DNA of 64,000 bases from contig OX422183.1 of NCBI GenBank assembly GCA_949130485.1, forward strand, positions 30,122,316-30,186,315. Reading direction: 5' to 3'. Shown one piece after another: positions 29,042 through 41,015 of this stretch. The notes beneath the pieces are model-generated. The model did no database searches. It was given only the letters and a program-made list of their open reading frames with translations, and had not been told where the DNA came from. How positions within the stretch are numbered: position 1 is the stretch's first letter; each line of letters opens with the position of its first letter. The DNA is from Agelas oroides. Lineage: Eukaryota > Porifera > Demospongiae > Agelasida > Agelasidae. The position numbers and the translations under genes were made by a program.

Positions 29042-31025
29042 TAGTGATTCCGGAGGGTTTTCCAAACTTTTACATAAACTATTGTAATAATACTTATCGG
29101 ATTCAGCATTCAATTTTGAGTACAACGGTTTTTGTTTCACGCGAATCGGTGCAGTAGAAGCCGAGATGTGCATCATTATTGCAAAGTGGTCGGTACAAAA
29201 TTTTGGGTTACTTTTAAATAGACAAAGTGGTACATTCGGTAATCATCACGTGCGTGCACAGAAAATCCAAACTTGCACATATCTCGGGAACGGTTAGGCG
29301 TACAAAGATGGAACTTGCACCAAACTGTTGCGCACGGAGTGGTCTATCTTATGAGAGTGTCATCGTGTACAGAGCTCTATGGCCTTCAGGAAAAGCATGC
29401 AGAAATCTGAAGATATGAGATCCAAATAAAGCCTGAGAATGTATAAATCAGTCTGAAGCAACAGCAGTGATAAGCAACGGAGTATGGGTATGTTATTGCA
29501 AACTGTTTTCACCAATGTACCCCGGGTAGGGTAGGCAACAATGAAGTATAGTTGCCTGTCTCCCCCCGGGTCTGTTTGGATGGCATAGTTCAATGAATCC
29601 AAAGTACCTACACTAACCTGCAACTGTATGACAGGATACGGTAAATGAGCCTCATTCCCAGAGTTTTGTAGCTGGAGAGAAGAGGCCTCAGGTGCACATT
29701 TATTTTGTGCGTGTGCGAGGTCTCTTTTGTACTTGCATATTAGTGTGAGGTACTCTGGATGGTTTTGAAGTCAGAACTAATGTCCCTTTGATGATGGCAA
29801 GTCTTAATTTTCTTATAATTTTTTGAGGAAATTGTTAGACACTCGAAAGTTATTAGCCTCGTAACCAGGCTTTCTCACCCTAGTGTTTTCCATCTGTAGC
29901 ACCTACTAACCTTCGTGGTACGGCAAATGGTGTGGCGATAAAACCTGAGTATGAGGCTAAACACGCAAGCACAAGCCGAACGCAGCAATACAGCGCTTGC
30001 CAACCACTAAATTTGACTGCTGAATATTGAACATGTGTATACCAGGACAGCCTGGGAATTAGGCATGTGTGCATGTTTGAGAGGGATTGGATGATCTGAT
30101 TATGATGGGATTTCATGCAGCCTCTGGCCTAGTGTCTGTCATTTCTGCAAGTCATAGTAGAGATTATTGTGTTGTTCTGCTATTTACTGTTTTGTTCAGC
30201 AATTCAAACCTATATGTATATATAGAAGACAGGAATACTCTAACTCAGAAGAGTCGAACCCTGTGCAAGTTGCCTTTTGCAATTGAGGTAGCCACAAAGG
30301 GGCACAATCAGGCTTTTTACAAAGCACACCACAGGGCTATTCCTGCTTAGCAATAACAAATGATGTTGTCCACAACACTTTTCACCTCTTCTTCATTGAG
30401 GCTGAAGATTGCACTTGAAATCTGCGTTAGAAGCCATTGATATTTGTATAGGAATGAAAATGGGTAGCTATTCACATTACGTTGTGTGTTTATCCTTCCT
30501 TACAGGTGATGGTCATCCTACACCTATGTAAAGTTGCTGCTTTTGACTGGATGTGTTCACATTGCATGCCTTAATTTTCCGAAAGCTTGATTGTGTAAGA
30601 ACAGAACATTATTCTCACTAATTACTCTATGATTGGAATTGCAAGCATTACAGTTCACATACACTGTATTACCGCTCCTGTACTGTGAAATATTTAGTTT
30701 CAGCAGCAGTGGTAGAAGGGGGTTCTTGGTGCAAGGAATGCGATTATGTCACTTTCGAAGTCGAGCATCTCACCGATCAGCTGGTACACGGAAGTTTTCT
30801 CCGGTTTTCACAAAGAAGCACTTCAAAGTTACAGTAAAGTGAACGAAAGACCAACCAATCGATTCTCCGATCAAAGAGGATTCGAGAAATATATATTTTG
30901 TCGGGGTATGTAGCTACCGTGAGAAGCGCCGAGGTGAAAATGTAAACATGCACGCGATACCATTTCCGCAGTTTAAATTTTGCCAGCGGAAATTACGTAT
31001 GAATACTGAACTTCCGGAATCACTA
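29042..31025. mobile_element. ~2 kb DNA element inserted upstream of the 31 kb gene
   Basis: The termini TAGTGATTCCGGA and TCCGGAATCACTA are perfect 13-bp inverted repeats. CTGTAGT flanks both sides (29035-29041 and 31026-31032). The duplicated locus at 44.2 kb has the uninterrupted sequence (GAACTCTGTAGTCTTGC near 44270), which shows the empty site. A 7- or 8-bp target duplication fits, with hAT-like as one option. No transposase frame is seen in 1,984 bp, so it is probably non-autonomous. Confidence 0.8.
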
Positions 31026-31260
31026 CTGTAGTCTTGCTGGCATCGTAAGACTTGGCCGCGCCGCAGTTCAACAGTTATCACTTATCACTTAGGATAATTA
31101 GCTACCAGTTCAAGGCGACGTGAACTTGCATAGCTATACAATCTCTAGAGGTGCGGTCGGATCAACTTGCTTAGAATTAACTACCGTACTCCTATAATCC
31201 AATCCGCCCCTATTTTCATCTGAATAGACATGGGTTCACTGTACTGATGAGAATTTGGTC

Positions 31261-32286
31261 ATGAATCAGCGACTCGGGATAATTCTGCGAGTGATATTGG
31301 TTTGTCTCTCTGTCTCTGCCGTAGTGTACTGTTACTGTATGAACACAGATGGAGCCAGTCCGAAGCTACCATTAGTAAGTGTCAAGACTGCTGCATGGTC
31401 TGGAAACAAGAAGATACTGTATTTACTACAAACGGAGAGCTGCCTCCCCCTGTATTTGAGGTTAGTTGATGTAATGGGAAACACGTCTATTTGCATGTGT
31501 GATGTTTTGGTTTTAAGCTACAAACAACCTTGCAATGATACTTTGTCACTACCTCATGTGGAGTATATCTTCAATTCATCTACCGCTTGGACAACAGGAA
31601 GGAATCTGCTTCTTGAGGTTGCCATGTTGAGAATAGAAACATACCTATACTATATTTTCCTGGATGATGACATTGTGCTCTTTGGAATACAAGAGACAAC
31701 TCTTAACCCTTGGAGGAAGCTTGAAGATTCACTGAGAAAAATGGAGCCAGCAGTGGCAGCAATATTAGTTGTTGTGGATGGCAAACAAAAGTGTATTGAT
31801 CAACTCAACAGGTTTTATCGAGCAAGACAAAAGAAAGAGTGCAGTTTCAATAGAACAGACTTTCTTCAAATAGTAAATTGGGATGCAGCTTTCAGTGCAT
31901 TCCATTATCAGTCAGTGAAACATATTCTACCCTACTCAAGCAGGTATGATGAACTCAACTGGTGGTACAGTCAAGTATATGTTAGCATCAAATGTGAAAA
32001 CATTTTTCGAGGTCAAGTGTTACTGCATACTGATATATGTGCAGTGAATCTAAGTCATCGTCCATACCCACGAGGACAAGGACGTCTGAATAGATCTATC
32101 ACGAATGCTATTGTGAATGAGATTAAAGAAGAAATTCCTAATAAATATCGTACTAAACTGTCAAGATTGATTCTAGGGTGGAAGACAGACGGATACTATA
32201 GTCATGCATCAACATCATCAACTTTATGCCTACCACTTCCAACACCGCACAAGTCCATAAAACCGTACGCACATCTTGTGGATTAA
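31261..32286 (+). CDS. Putative secretory-pathway glycosyltransferase-like protein
   Basis: This single-exon frame of 341 aa starts at the ATG at 31261. A hydrophobic N-terminus (LGIILRVILVCLSVSAVVYC) suggests a signal anchor, i.e. a type II membrane protein of the ER/Golgi. The central motif YYIFLDDDIVLF looks like the DxD metal/sugar-nucleotide motif of GT-A enzymes. It is preceded by TAWTTGRNLLLEVAM and followed by NPWRKLEDSLRKMEPAVAA, an arrangement I associate with uncharacterised GT-like families. Several N-glycosylation sequons are present. No donor or acceptor can be assigned. A decayed second copy lies at 44475-45965. An AATAAA lies about 400 bases after the stop. The promoter-proximal region carries a 2 kb insertion ending 235 bases before the start. 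Confidence 0.65.
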   Translation: MNQRLGIILRVILVCLSVSAVVYCYCMNTDGASPKLPLVSVKTAAWSGNKKILYLLQTESCLPLYLRLVDVMGNTSICMCDVLVLSYKQPCNDTLSLPHVEYIFNSSTAWTTGRNLLLEVAMLRIETYLYYIFLDDDIVLFGIQETTLNPWRKLEDSLRKMEPAVAAILVVVDGKQKCIDQLNRFYRARQKKECSFNRTDFLQIVNWDAAFSAFHYQSVKHILPYSSRYDELNWWYSQVYVSIKCENIFRGQVLLHTDICAVNLSHRPYPRGQGRLNRSITNAIVNEIKEEIPNKYRTKLSRLILGWKTDGYYSHASTSSTLCLPLPTPHKSIKPYAHLVD

Positions 32287-32681
32287 GAGTACTTCTGTCA
32301 AGTCCATAATAATGCAGCGGAGACAGATTCTCTTGTATGTATTTGGTTACAATGTCTTGGGAAAATGAACCTACTTCCACTTTTGTGTTCCAAGTTAAGT
32401 GACATGCAAGCTAGTCTCATATTTATCTTACTTTGTATTTGTGCAGTTAGAGAATGTAGTTGAATTTTGACAGGTAAAACACTTTGACTTGCACACTCTT
32501 GGTGGGCACATAACAATGAACATTACTGTACAGGTATATATGTGGATGTAGTCTTGACTAGACTTGTTGACTGGAGAGATTTGGACTGAGATTTAGATGT
32601 GGAGCCACTTAAACAGCTGGAAATCACCACCTAGAGTGGCAGTACACCATGTGAAGTTGTGTTACTCTTTGTACATTTCGA

Positions 32682-32687
32682 AATAAA
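32682..32687 (+). promoter_or_regulatory. Poly(A) signal of the glycosyltransferase-like gene
   Basis: AATAAA, 395 bases after the stop at 32286, within sequence conserved with the duplicated locus (there inverted, 49234-49355). Confidence 0.6.
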
Positions 32688-32789
32688 GATGTGTTGTCAG
32701 TTAGTTCACCTTGAGACTTTGATTCAATGAGTGTTTGAAGAGTATTTCTCATAGATCATATAGTACAAATCTCTAAGTATAGGTTATTG

Positions 32790-32965
32790 CCCAACCGGAA
32801 GGGCTGTTTGTCTGGCTATGACGTGAAACCCTTGGGGCTACGGCCCTCAGATTTGACGTCATAGGCAGACTGCGGCCCTCGGGTTTGACGTCATGCATAG
32901 GCAGACTGTGGCCCTCGGGTTTGACATCATAGGCAGACTGTATCAGGCATACAGCCCTTGTGGTT
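32790..32965. repeat. Short tandem/inverted repeat, AGGCAGACTG units
   Basis: Three imperfect copies of a unit with GGCCCTCGGGTTTGACGTCAT and AGGCAGACTG are bracketed by GCCCAACC-GAAGGGCTG and CAGCCCTTGTGGTTGGGC, an inverted pair. It looks like a small foldback unit. Confidence 0.6.
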
Positions 32966-33289
32966 GGGCACTTATGTCATGATGACATGTTGTGTTACCA
33001 TGGTTTTGCAAAAGACTTCAAATGGTTGCTATGGTTTAAACCAATGGTCTTCTTAAACGTCATAAAACATGTATATAGCTATTATGCAGCGAGCACTACC
33101 ATAGAATTATAGTAAAAGCTGGACTCTGGACTGGACTCATGGACTGGACTATAGACCTACGGGGCGCCATATGTAAAAATATTCAGAAAATACTGATATT
33201 TATCTAACATCATGATAGTAAATATCATGATTATAGTGCGTGGGCGGATCAAAGGCGCCGCATGCGGTCATATATGGCATATACACCGC

Positions 33290-33465
33290 GCAGCGGCGAC
33301 CGCAGGGAGTATATTGCTGAGTCAGGGGTGTAATTTCAACCGCAAGGGAGTATATTGCTGAGTCAGGGGTGTATATTTTCAACCGCAAAGGAGTATATTG
33401 CTGAGTCAGGGGTGTATATTGCTGAGTCAGGGGTGTATATTGCTGAGTCAGGGGTGTATATTTGG
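33290..33465. repeat. Tandem repeat, GTATATTGCTGAGTCAGGGG
   Basis: Five copies of GTATATTGCTGAGTCAGGGGT occur. The first three are spaced by an extra CAACCGCAA-GGA segment (about 45-base unit) and the last two are packed at 24 bases. Confidence 0.85.
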
Positions 33466-33552
33466 CAATTCATAACTGCAGCACAGGCTGCACAGATAAA
33501 CAGAATTTTTTTTTTGTTTAATGCCCAATTCCCCCCAGTCGTCACTATAGCC

Positions 33553-34018
33553 TAGCCTCGTTCCCAGGCCTCCCCCGTTTTCGTTCTTCGGTTTGCGTTC
33601 AATATAATACACGGAGGCGGAAGAGCGCGAAAAACGGGGAAGGCCTGGGAACACTTATCACGTGAATGACGTCAGGTGGACGCGAGGTGGACGTAGGGGG
33701 GGAGGGGTCCGCATTCAAATACATGAAATAACGTACTAGACTTCATCATCGAGCGCTCTATCGCCAGGCAAGACCCCAGACGTTCACAAGATCGCGAGTA
33801 CTCCGCTTGACCAGTAAGAAACTCGCTCTCAGGTTTATTGCGCCCGTACTTGTAGTCGGGCACCGCCCCCCCTACGTCCACCTCGCGTCCACCTGACGTC
33901 ATTCACGTGATAAGTGTTCCCAGGCCTTCCCCGTTTTTCGCGCTCTTCCGCCTCCGTGTATTATATTGAACGCAGCAAACCGAAGAACGAAAACGGGGGA
34001 GGCCTGGGAACGAGGCTA
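33553..34018. mobile_element. Mutator-like foldback MITE, 466 bp, 9-bp target duplication
   Basis: The ends are TAGCCTCGTTCCCAGGCC and GGCCTGGGAACGAGGCTA. ACTATAGCC is repeated exactly at 33544-33552 and 34019-34027. The arms are about 165 bases each and almost perfectly complementary, including GTTTGCGTTCAATATAATAC, GGAAGAGCGCGAAAAACGGG and GTGGACGCGAGGTGGACGTA. The arm-internal module is shared with the palindrome at 22266. Confidence 0.92.
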
Positions 34019-34057
34019 ACTATAGCCTATAGGAGAGCCACTGCCAGCACTACAGAG

Positions 34058-34090
34058 CCCCCCCCCCCCCCCCCCCCCCCCTCCCCCCCG
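34058..34090. repeat. Poly-C run
   Basis: More than 25 C residues, nearly uninterrupted. Similar runs occur at about 34914-34943 and 35183-35203. Confidence 0.9.
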
Positions 34091-34499
34091 TACTCAGTAC
34101 TAGCACAACAGCCAAAGCGTCGCACAAATTTCCCAGGTTATTCGTGCAGCGATACAGTGCTTACTTGGTGTGTTGAACCACGCACGGCTGGACAGACGCT
34201 ACTGCTCCCCGGCAGCTAGCAGGCACTACCCTGACGGATGCCGACGATAATTTCACTCGCCAGGCGGTTGATCCAGGGATAGCGCTAGGACCAGTTTGTA
34301 TTCGACGAGTCGTTGGCATCACTGCCAGCTGAACTGTGAGGCTGGGCGTTCTACTGCCAGTTCGAACCATTGTTTCATGATCGCCAGCTTCCGAGAGCGG
34401 CTAGGTAGCAAGCTAGCTGCCCATCGGCATCATGGCCGAGCGCCAGCAGCATCGGGCTATTCCATTTAATAAGCATACACCCCCTGTGGATGGACAGTT

Positions 34500-35312
34500 T
34501 GGGTAATATGGCCCCCTAGACATAATTAGTAGCCAACACCCCCCCCCTGGACAGCTAATCAAATGGGTTGTAATGCCCCCCTGACACACTTAACTGCATG
34601 TCCACCCCCCTGGACAGCTAATCAAATGAGTTGTAATGCCCCCCTGACACAATTAACTGCATGTCCACCCCCCTGGACAGCTAATCAAATGAGTTGTAAT
34701 GCCCCCCTGACACACTTAACTGCATGTCCACCCCCCTGGACAGCTAATCAAATGGGTTGTAATGCCCCCCTGACACAATTAACTACATGTCCACCCCCCT
34801 GGACAGCTAATCAAATGAGTTGTAATGCCCCCTGACACAATTAACTACATGTCCACCCCCCTGGACAGCTAATCAAATGGTTTGTAATGCCCCCCTGACA
34901 TAATTAACTGTATGACCCCCCCCCCCCCCCCCCCCCCCCCCCCTTGGACAGCTAATCAAATGAGTTGTAATGCCCCCCTGACACAATTAACTGCATGTCC
35001 ACCCCCCCTGGACAGCTAATCAAATGAGTTGTAATGCCCCCCTGACACAATTAACTGCATGTCCACCCCCTGGACAGCGAGTTGTAATGCCCCCTGACAC
35101 TATTAACTGCATGACCACCCCCCTGGACAGCCAATCAGATGGGATGTAATGTCCCCCTGACACAATTAACTGTATGTCCACCACCCCCCCCCCCCCCCCC
35201 CCCACCCAGACAGCTAATCTAATGGGATGTTGTGCCCCCTGACATAATTAACTGTATGACCACCCCCCTGGACAGCCAATCAGATGGGATCTAATGTCCC
35301 CCTGACACAATC
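34500..35312. repeat. 63-bp tandem array
   Basis: About 12 copies of a 63-base unit containing CCTGGACAGCTAATCAAATG, TTGTAATGCCCCCCTGACAC and AATTAACTGCATGTCCACC. The period is exact in the first copies (34561, 34624, 34687). Because 63 is a multiple of three, a 90-codon frame runs through it, which is an artefact. Confidence 0.92.
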
Positions 35313-35825
35313 AAATGCACAAACAATGCACTGTGTATCCCTGAAATATTTAGTGTCACTAGTTGACTGGTGACTCAAGACTACCTAGGCCGAACATATA
35401 CAGAAGCCTTAGCATCAACTAGGCCACAGAATAATGACACTTTTTTACAGTTTACAAACTTTGTATATAATATTGAATTTGTGTTCAGTAACTGCCCAAG
35501 TTCAAGGAGGACAAATAGGTGAAGTACGCAATGCTGCTAGTTTAAAAAATGCTTTTATATCCACACTTTTAATTTGTAAGTTTAACTTCAATATTAGCTT
35601 CTTTGTCATCTTGTTTGTTTATGACTTTGTAACTGGGGTGCTTTTCATTAGCTATGCTATCTTGTATCCTTTAACTTTCATAGAGAAAAAGAAAGGTTGG
35701 TTATAGCTAGTAAACTACGTATAAATCCCATGCATGGCTACCAAGCTGTAAGTGCACTGTGTATCCTACTAACCCTTGTATCCTTGGTAATAAACCAGTG
35801 CATTGCTAAGATCTTCCCAGCTTTA
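35313..35825. other. Unique-looking sequence inside the 6.6 kb segment
   Basis: A frame of 90 codons (35434-35706) begins with a hydrophobic stretch and includes a second hydrophobic stretch. I see no domain and no supporting splice or poly(A) signal. Confidence 0.25.
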
Positions 35826-36105
35826 TCCTTGTTTCCAAGCAACAGATGGGGAACAGCCTGAGTAGAGGATCGAAATGATGTTTTCTTTTTCTATAGTAAC
35901 AGGTGGGGAACAGCCTGAATAGAGGATAAAAATGATGTTCTTGTTTCTATGGTTAAAAGGTGGGAACAGGATAGGAATGATTTTCTTGTTTCTATGGTAA
36001 CAGGTGGGAACAGCCTGTGCAGAGGGTAGGGATGATGTTTTTGTTTCTATGGTAACAAGTGGGGAACAGCCTGTGTGGCGGTAGGAATGATGTTTCACCT
36101 TGTTT
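35826..36105. repeat. ~56-bp tandem repeat, five copies
   Basis: The unit carries TTGTTTCTATGGTAACAGGT, GGGAACAGCCTG and AGAGG-TA-GAATGATGTT. Copies are imperfect. Confidence 0.85.
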
Positions 36106-36571
36106 ACAGTGTAAACTATCTTGTATGAATAACAACAAAGACCAATCCTTTGAGGTATATATAGCCACGTAGCTTGCAAACTTGTTCTCAGCTTTGCCCT
36201 TGGACTTGGTGATCCTAAATCCTAAGCTACCATGCAATATTTTTTACAATCAGTAAATCATTGTTTCGCTTACATGTAGACAGAAAAGAAATCAAAAACT
36301 TACAGCTGTATAAAAAAGGCCTATGATAAGTGAAGTACACAATGCTTAGCTATAACATGGTAGCCATGGGAGTTGTGCAGCAACCCTTGTCCTCAGATTA
36401 AAATTACCATACAATAACTTGACCTGATTTGCCCTTGGTGTTATTAGCATACACACAATTGTATATTGGTCTTTTCATATTGTAAATCTGAATCTAAACT
36501 CTTGCAAGACTTGTAAGACTACAAGTAGCCCCTTGGAAATGTAGCACATGACTGAGATGTAGCCCTTAATT

Positions 36572-37006
36572 CACTGAAAAAAACAAGTTGATTGTTTTAA
36601 CCAAAGAGTGGTTACCATGGTTGCATACAAGCTGAAGAGACAGTGGTTATGAGAGGTTTGCTTTGATATTGAAGACTTATTGCATAAGGCAACCTGAGAG
36701 GCAGCTGCCCAGTTCATCTTACAACCACAATGCACTGACAACCCTCAGAACATCTGTGGAGTCATTACAAATGCACTTCAAAGTTGCAGTATACCTCACT
36801 TTCATGTTCTTAATGTAACCATGCATGTGAGGGTTTTCAGTGTATTGTGGTTGTAACATGAACTGGGAAGCTCCCCCTTGCATGGGTGCCTTATGCAATT
36901 GGTCTTCAATATCAAAAGCAACCTCTCATAACCACTGTCTCTCCACTTTGTCTGCAACCAGGGTAACCACTCGGGTGGTTAAAACAACCAACTTGTTTTT
37001 TCAGTG
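36572..37006. mobile_element. Foldback MITE with CACTGAAAAAA ends
   Basis: It starts CACTGAAAAAAACAAGTTG and ends CAACTTGTTTTTTCAGTG. The arms of about 170 bases pair (GGTTACCATGGTTGCA, GACAGTGGTTATGAGAGGTT, GATATTGAAGAC). The termini resemble those of the MITE at 44538 (CACTGTAAAAAC). Confidence 0.8.
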
Positions 37007-38730
37007 AATTTGCTACAATCCTATACATGCATAGTATAGGGACATGACCTCTAGTAGCTATAGAAAGAGTACATAAGAATGGCTATATACATCGTACAGA
37101 AGCATGGTGTATATCTGTTGGTTGGGCCTGCACAAAATGTATGTATAGCCAGGTGTATGCTAGACCACTCAAAGGATCCACTAATTGCAAGAAGACTTTC
37201 CATGCATGTGGATGATGTTGGTGCATCCTTGTTCTGAGGCTTGCGCTATCAATGATGGCATAAAGAACAACATAATACCAAAGATCCGTTGCCAACCCCA
37301 CCCTGCTCTGTTATCCATGATGATACCTACTGCATAGACAAGTAACTATAGAGACTTGTGCAAGTAGGGCTATATTATCTACACTTATAGCCACTAGGTG
37401 TTTATATAAAACAGATATTCTTGATGACAGGTAACAGCTCTGTAGCATGCTTTTGTATGTCTAGCTACCAGTCACTCCAGAGTATATACATGTACACGAC
37501 CCTTTTGTGCAAGCAGATATGCCAAGTATCAGTCAAATCTTGTACAGTGCTACAGGTACATAACCCGTGAACTATTACTAAATTAGATTTGTACTTGTTA
37601 GCATGTAGGGTTGCCGCCCACATGCCATATATAGACCAGTTGGTTTACTTATCTAAGTGGCTTCAATTACACTATCCACAATACATGCTTAGGCGCTTGC
37701 AATCTCTATGTGGCAAGTGGCAACTTTACCCCCTCGCTGCAGTAAATACAAGCAGCAAAATCAAAAATCATCCCAAAAATTAGAATGAGACAGCAGTAGT
37801 AGATGTAGGTGTAATGGGCTTATAAATGTGATTGCAAAAAAATGCTGTTGACATACTTTCATTTTGCAAGCTATTGAGCTCAGCAATAGGTTGGAAAACT
37901 TGGAGATGGTTCAACAAGCTTCTGCTGCCTCTTTCAACAAAGTAACTGGCACTTATCCTCAAACACTAATAATTACTGTTGTCTCTGTAATGCATGTGAT
38001 GACAATAACTGGCACATGAAATAATGTGAGCAAGCCTATTACAGGCTTTAGAGACCATGTTGTGTTGCAATGAATACTCAATGAGCTTTGTGCCGTAGGC
38101 TATGTTGAGCTAATAAATGTTGAGTGCCGAAGCTGTTACAGTTCTTATACTGTTGGTGCAGTATAATTGACATTGGCTACCTAAATGACCAAAACAGTGA
38201 ATATAAAATAGCTATGAACACAATTTTAACTATTTTTCCACTTCATTCTTGTTTCTGTAGTATCAGGTAAGTAATGAACTCATAGGAAGTTTTAGGTTCG
38301 TTATAGTTAGAGCATGGTAGCCAGGGATTTATGATCCCAAGTCCCAGAGCACAGGCTGAGCTAAAACATAACTCTACTGGTGTGGCTAACATGCATGCTG
38401 TGTAATCAAATTACTCTTATTGATCGTTGTTGTTATTACCAGTTGTACAGTAACAACCTGACACAGCTGCTCTTCACAACTGTACTTGTGTTCACTAAGC
38501 AAAGATTACAATTACAAGTCTTCAAGCTTTATTCTGTACTTGGAGTGTGCATAGTGCTAAGTTCCATAGAGCTAATGTGCAATATCCACAGGTAGTGTTA
38601 AAATAGTATAATGTAAAGCACCGCTCGGTTGTTGGCAACACAATTTTGTCCATTATTTGAAATAACTAATTTCCATGCAATGTAAGAGATGATAAAAACT
38701 GAGCGTGTGTCTCGCGCTTTGTGCTCGTCA
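37007..38730. other. No gene seen
   Basis: AT-rich, with only short random frames. Confidence 0.35.
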
Positions 38731-38734
38731 CACC

Positions 38735-38996
38735 CCCCCACCTGGACAGCCAATCAAATGGGACTTAGAGCCCCCCTGATACAATTAAGGGCATACCTAC
38801 CCCCTTGGATAGCCAATCAAATGGGATATAGTACCCCCTGACATAATTAACAGCTTTTCCAACCCCCTGGACAGCAAATCAAGTGGGATGTAGTACCCCC
38901 TGACAAAATTAACAGAATTAAGCCATCATGTATAACCAAGTAGCTATTTTCTACTTTTTATAGAAATAGAAACTAGCTACTTGGTTGTATATGATT
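38735..38996. repeat. C-rich tandem units and a hairpin
   Basis: Three units related to the 63-bp array (CCTGGACAGCCAATCAAATG, CCCCTGACATAATTAA) are followed by a hairpin at 38932-38996 (ACCAAGTAGCTA and TAGCTACTTGGT arms). Confidence 0.75.
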
Positions 38997-39117
38997 TAGC
39001 TATAGATTTTTTTTAATGAAATTGAGTGATTTCATTTCATGTATGTAAGTTCCACCACGCCTGCTCACAAGAGTTAACCAACAGTTGCTGAAAGGCTTTA
39101 GCTGTGCAGGATGTCCG

Positions 39118-40492
39118 TGGAGTTGTATTACAACAGTTCACAATTCTGGCAACACACCCCCTGGTTGTATTACAACAGTTCACAATTCTGGCAACACACC
39201 CCCTGGTTGTATTACAACAGTCACAATTCTGGCAACACACCCCCTGGTTGTATTACAACAGTTCACAATTCTGGCAACACACCCCCTGGTTGTATTACAA
39301 CAGTCACAATTCTGGCAACACACCCCCTGGTTGTATTACAACAGTTCACAATTCTGGCAACACACCCCCTGGTTGTATTACAACAGTTCACAATTCTGGC
39401 AACACACCCCCTGGTTGTATTACAACAGTTCACAATTCTGGCAACACACCCCCTGGTTGTATTACAACAGTTCACAATTCTGGCAACACACCCCCTGGTT
39501 GTATTACAACAGTTCACAATTCTGGCAACACACCCCCTGGTTGTATTACAACAGTCACAATTCTGGCAACACACCCCCTGGTTGTATTACAACAGTTCAC
39601 AATTCTGGCAACACACCCCCTGGTTGTATTACAACAGTTCACAATTCTGGCAACACACCCCCCGGTTGTATTACAACAGTTCACAATTCTGGCAACACAC
39701 CCCCCGGTTGTATTACAACAGTTCACAATTCTGGCAACACACCCCCCGGTTGTATTACAACAGTTCACAATTCTGGCAACACACCCCCCGGTTGTATTAC
39801 AACAGTTCACAATTCTGGCAACACACCCCCCGGTTGTATTACAACAGTTCACAATTCTGGCAACACACCCCCCGGTTGTATTACAACAGTTCACAATTCT
39901 GGCAACACACCCCCCGGTTGTATTACAACAGTTCACAATTCTGGCAACACACCCCCGGTTGTATTACAACAGTTCACAATTCTGGCAACACACCCCCCGG
40001 TTGTATTACAACAGTTCACAATTCTGGCAACACACCCCCGGTTGTATTACAACAGTTCACAATTCTGGCAACACACCCCGGTTGTATTACAACAGTTCAC
40101 AATTCTGGCAACACACCCCGGTTGTATTACAACAGTTCACAATTCTGGCAACACACCCCCCGGTTGTATTACAACAGTTCACAATTCTGGCAACACACCC
40201 CCCGGTTGTATTACAACAGTCACAATTCTGGCAACACACCCCCCGGTTGTATTACAACAGTTCACAATTCTGGCAACACACCCCCCGGTTGTATTACAAC
40301 AGTCACAATTCTGGCAACACACCCCCCGGTTGTATTACAACAGTTCACAATTCTGGCAACACACCCCCCGGTTGTATTACAACAGTCACAATTCTGGCAA
40401 CACACCCCCCGGTTGTATTACAACAGTTCACAATTCTGGCAACACACCCCCCGGTTGTATTACAACAGTCACAATTCTGGCAATACACTCCC
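39118..40492. repeat. 42-bp minisatellite, about 33 copies
   Basis: The unit is GTTGTATTACAACAGTTCAC plus AATTCTGGCAACACACCCCC plus TG or CG. The left third ends in CCCCCTG and the right two thirds in CCCCCCG. Occasional units lack one T (CAGTCAC for CAGTTCAC) or one or two Cs. GTTGTATTACAAC is itself palindromic. All three forward frames stay open for over 460 codons only because the period is a multiple of three and no frame of the unit has a stop. It is not a gene. Confidence 0.97.
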
Positions 40493-40500
40493 TGATGAAC

Positions 40501-40600
40501 TAGTTCCCAGGCCTCCCCCGTTTTTTGTTCTTCAGTTTGCGTTCAATATATTATACTGAACGCAAACCGAAAAACAAAAAACGGGGGAGGCCCTGAACCA
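40501..40600. mobile_element. Degenerate TAGTTCCCAGG hairpin MITE
   Basis: A hairpin of TTCCCAGGCCTCCCCCGTTT and GTTTGCGTTCAATATA with its inverse (AACGGGGGAGGCC) sits at the junction between the 42-bp minisatellite and the next array. It is a member of the TAGCCTCG family with worn ends. Confidence 0.75.
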
Positions 40601-40604
40601 CTTG

Positions 40605-41015
40605 TACCCCCCTTGACACTAATCATACTTCTGGCAATACACCCCCCTGGACGTAATTCTACTTGAAGTTTATCCACTTCATCCCCCCTTGACACAAATC
40701 ATAATTCTGATGATACACCCCCTGTACATAATTAAGCTTGAATCACTTGTACCCCCTTGACACTAATCATAATTCTGACAACACTGGCTCCCAGACATAG
40801 CTAATCCTACTTAAAGTTTACCCCCTTTGACCCAAATATCACCCTCCCCCCCATCCTCCCCATACATAATTAAGATTAACCAATTCTACCCCCCTGGACA
40901 CAAATCATAATTCTGATGATACACCCCCTGTACATAATTAAGCTTGAACCACTTCTACTCCCCTTGACACAAATCACAATTCTGACAATACACCCCCCTC
41001 GACGTAATTAAAACT
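40605..41015. repeat. Degenerate C-rich tandem array
   Basis: Imperfect units contain CCCCCTTGACACAAATCATA, ATTCTGATGATACACCCCCT and GTACATAATTAAGCTTGAA. The ATTCTGxxAAYACACCCCC core resembles the 42-bp minisatellite unit, which probably expanded from such a unit. Confidence 0.8.

Noticed and set aside
34563-34835. 90-codon Cys/Pro-rich frame
   Set aside because: It reads through the 63-bp tandem array; an artefact of the repeat.
35434-35706. 90-codon frame with a hydrophobic start
   Set aside because: No domain, splice signals or homologous frame elsewhere; kept only as a note in the spacer entry.
39118-40492. CRISPR-like array
   Set aside because: Units are directly adjacent with no variable spacers, and the genome is eukaryotic.
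39085-40559. Open frames of 463-482 codons on the plus strand (and shorter on the minus strand)
   Set aside because: They are all translations of the 42-bp minisatellite. The period is divisible by three and the unit lacks stops, so every forward frame is open. No start context, splice sites or domains.
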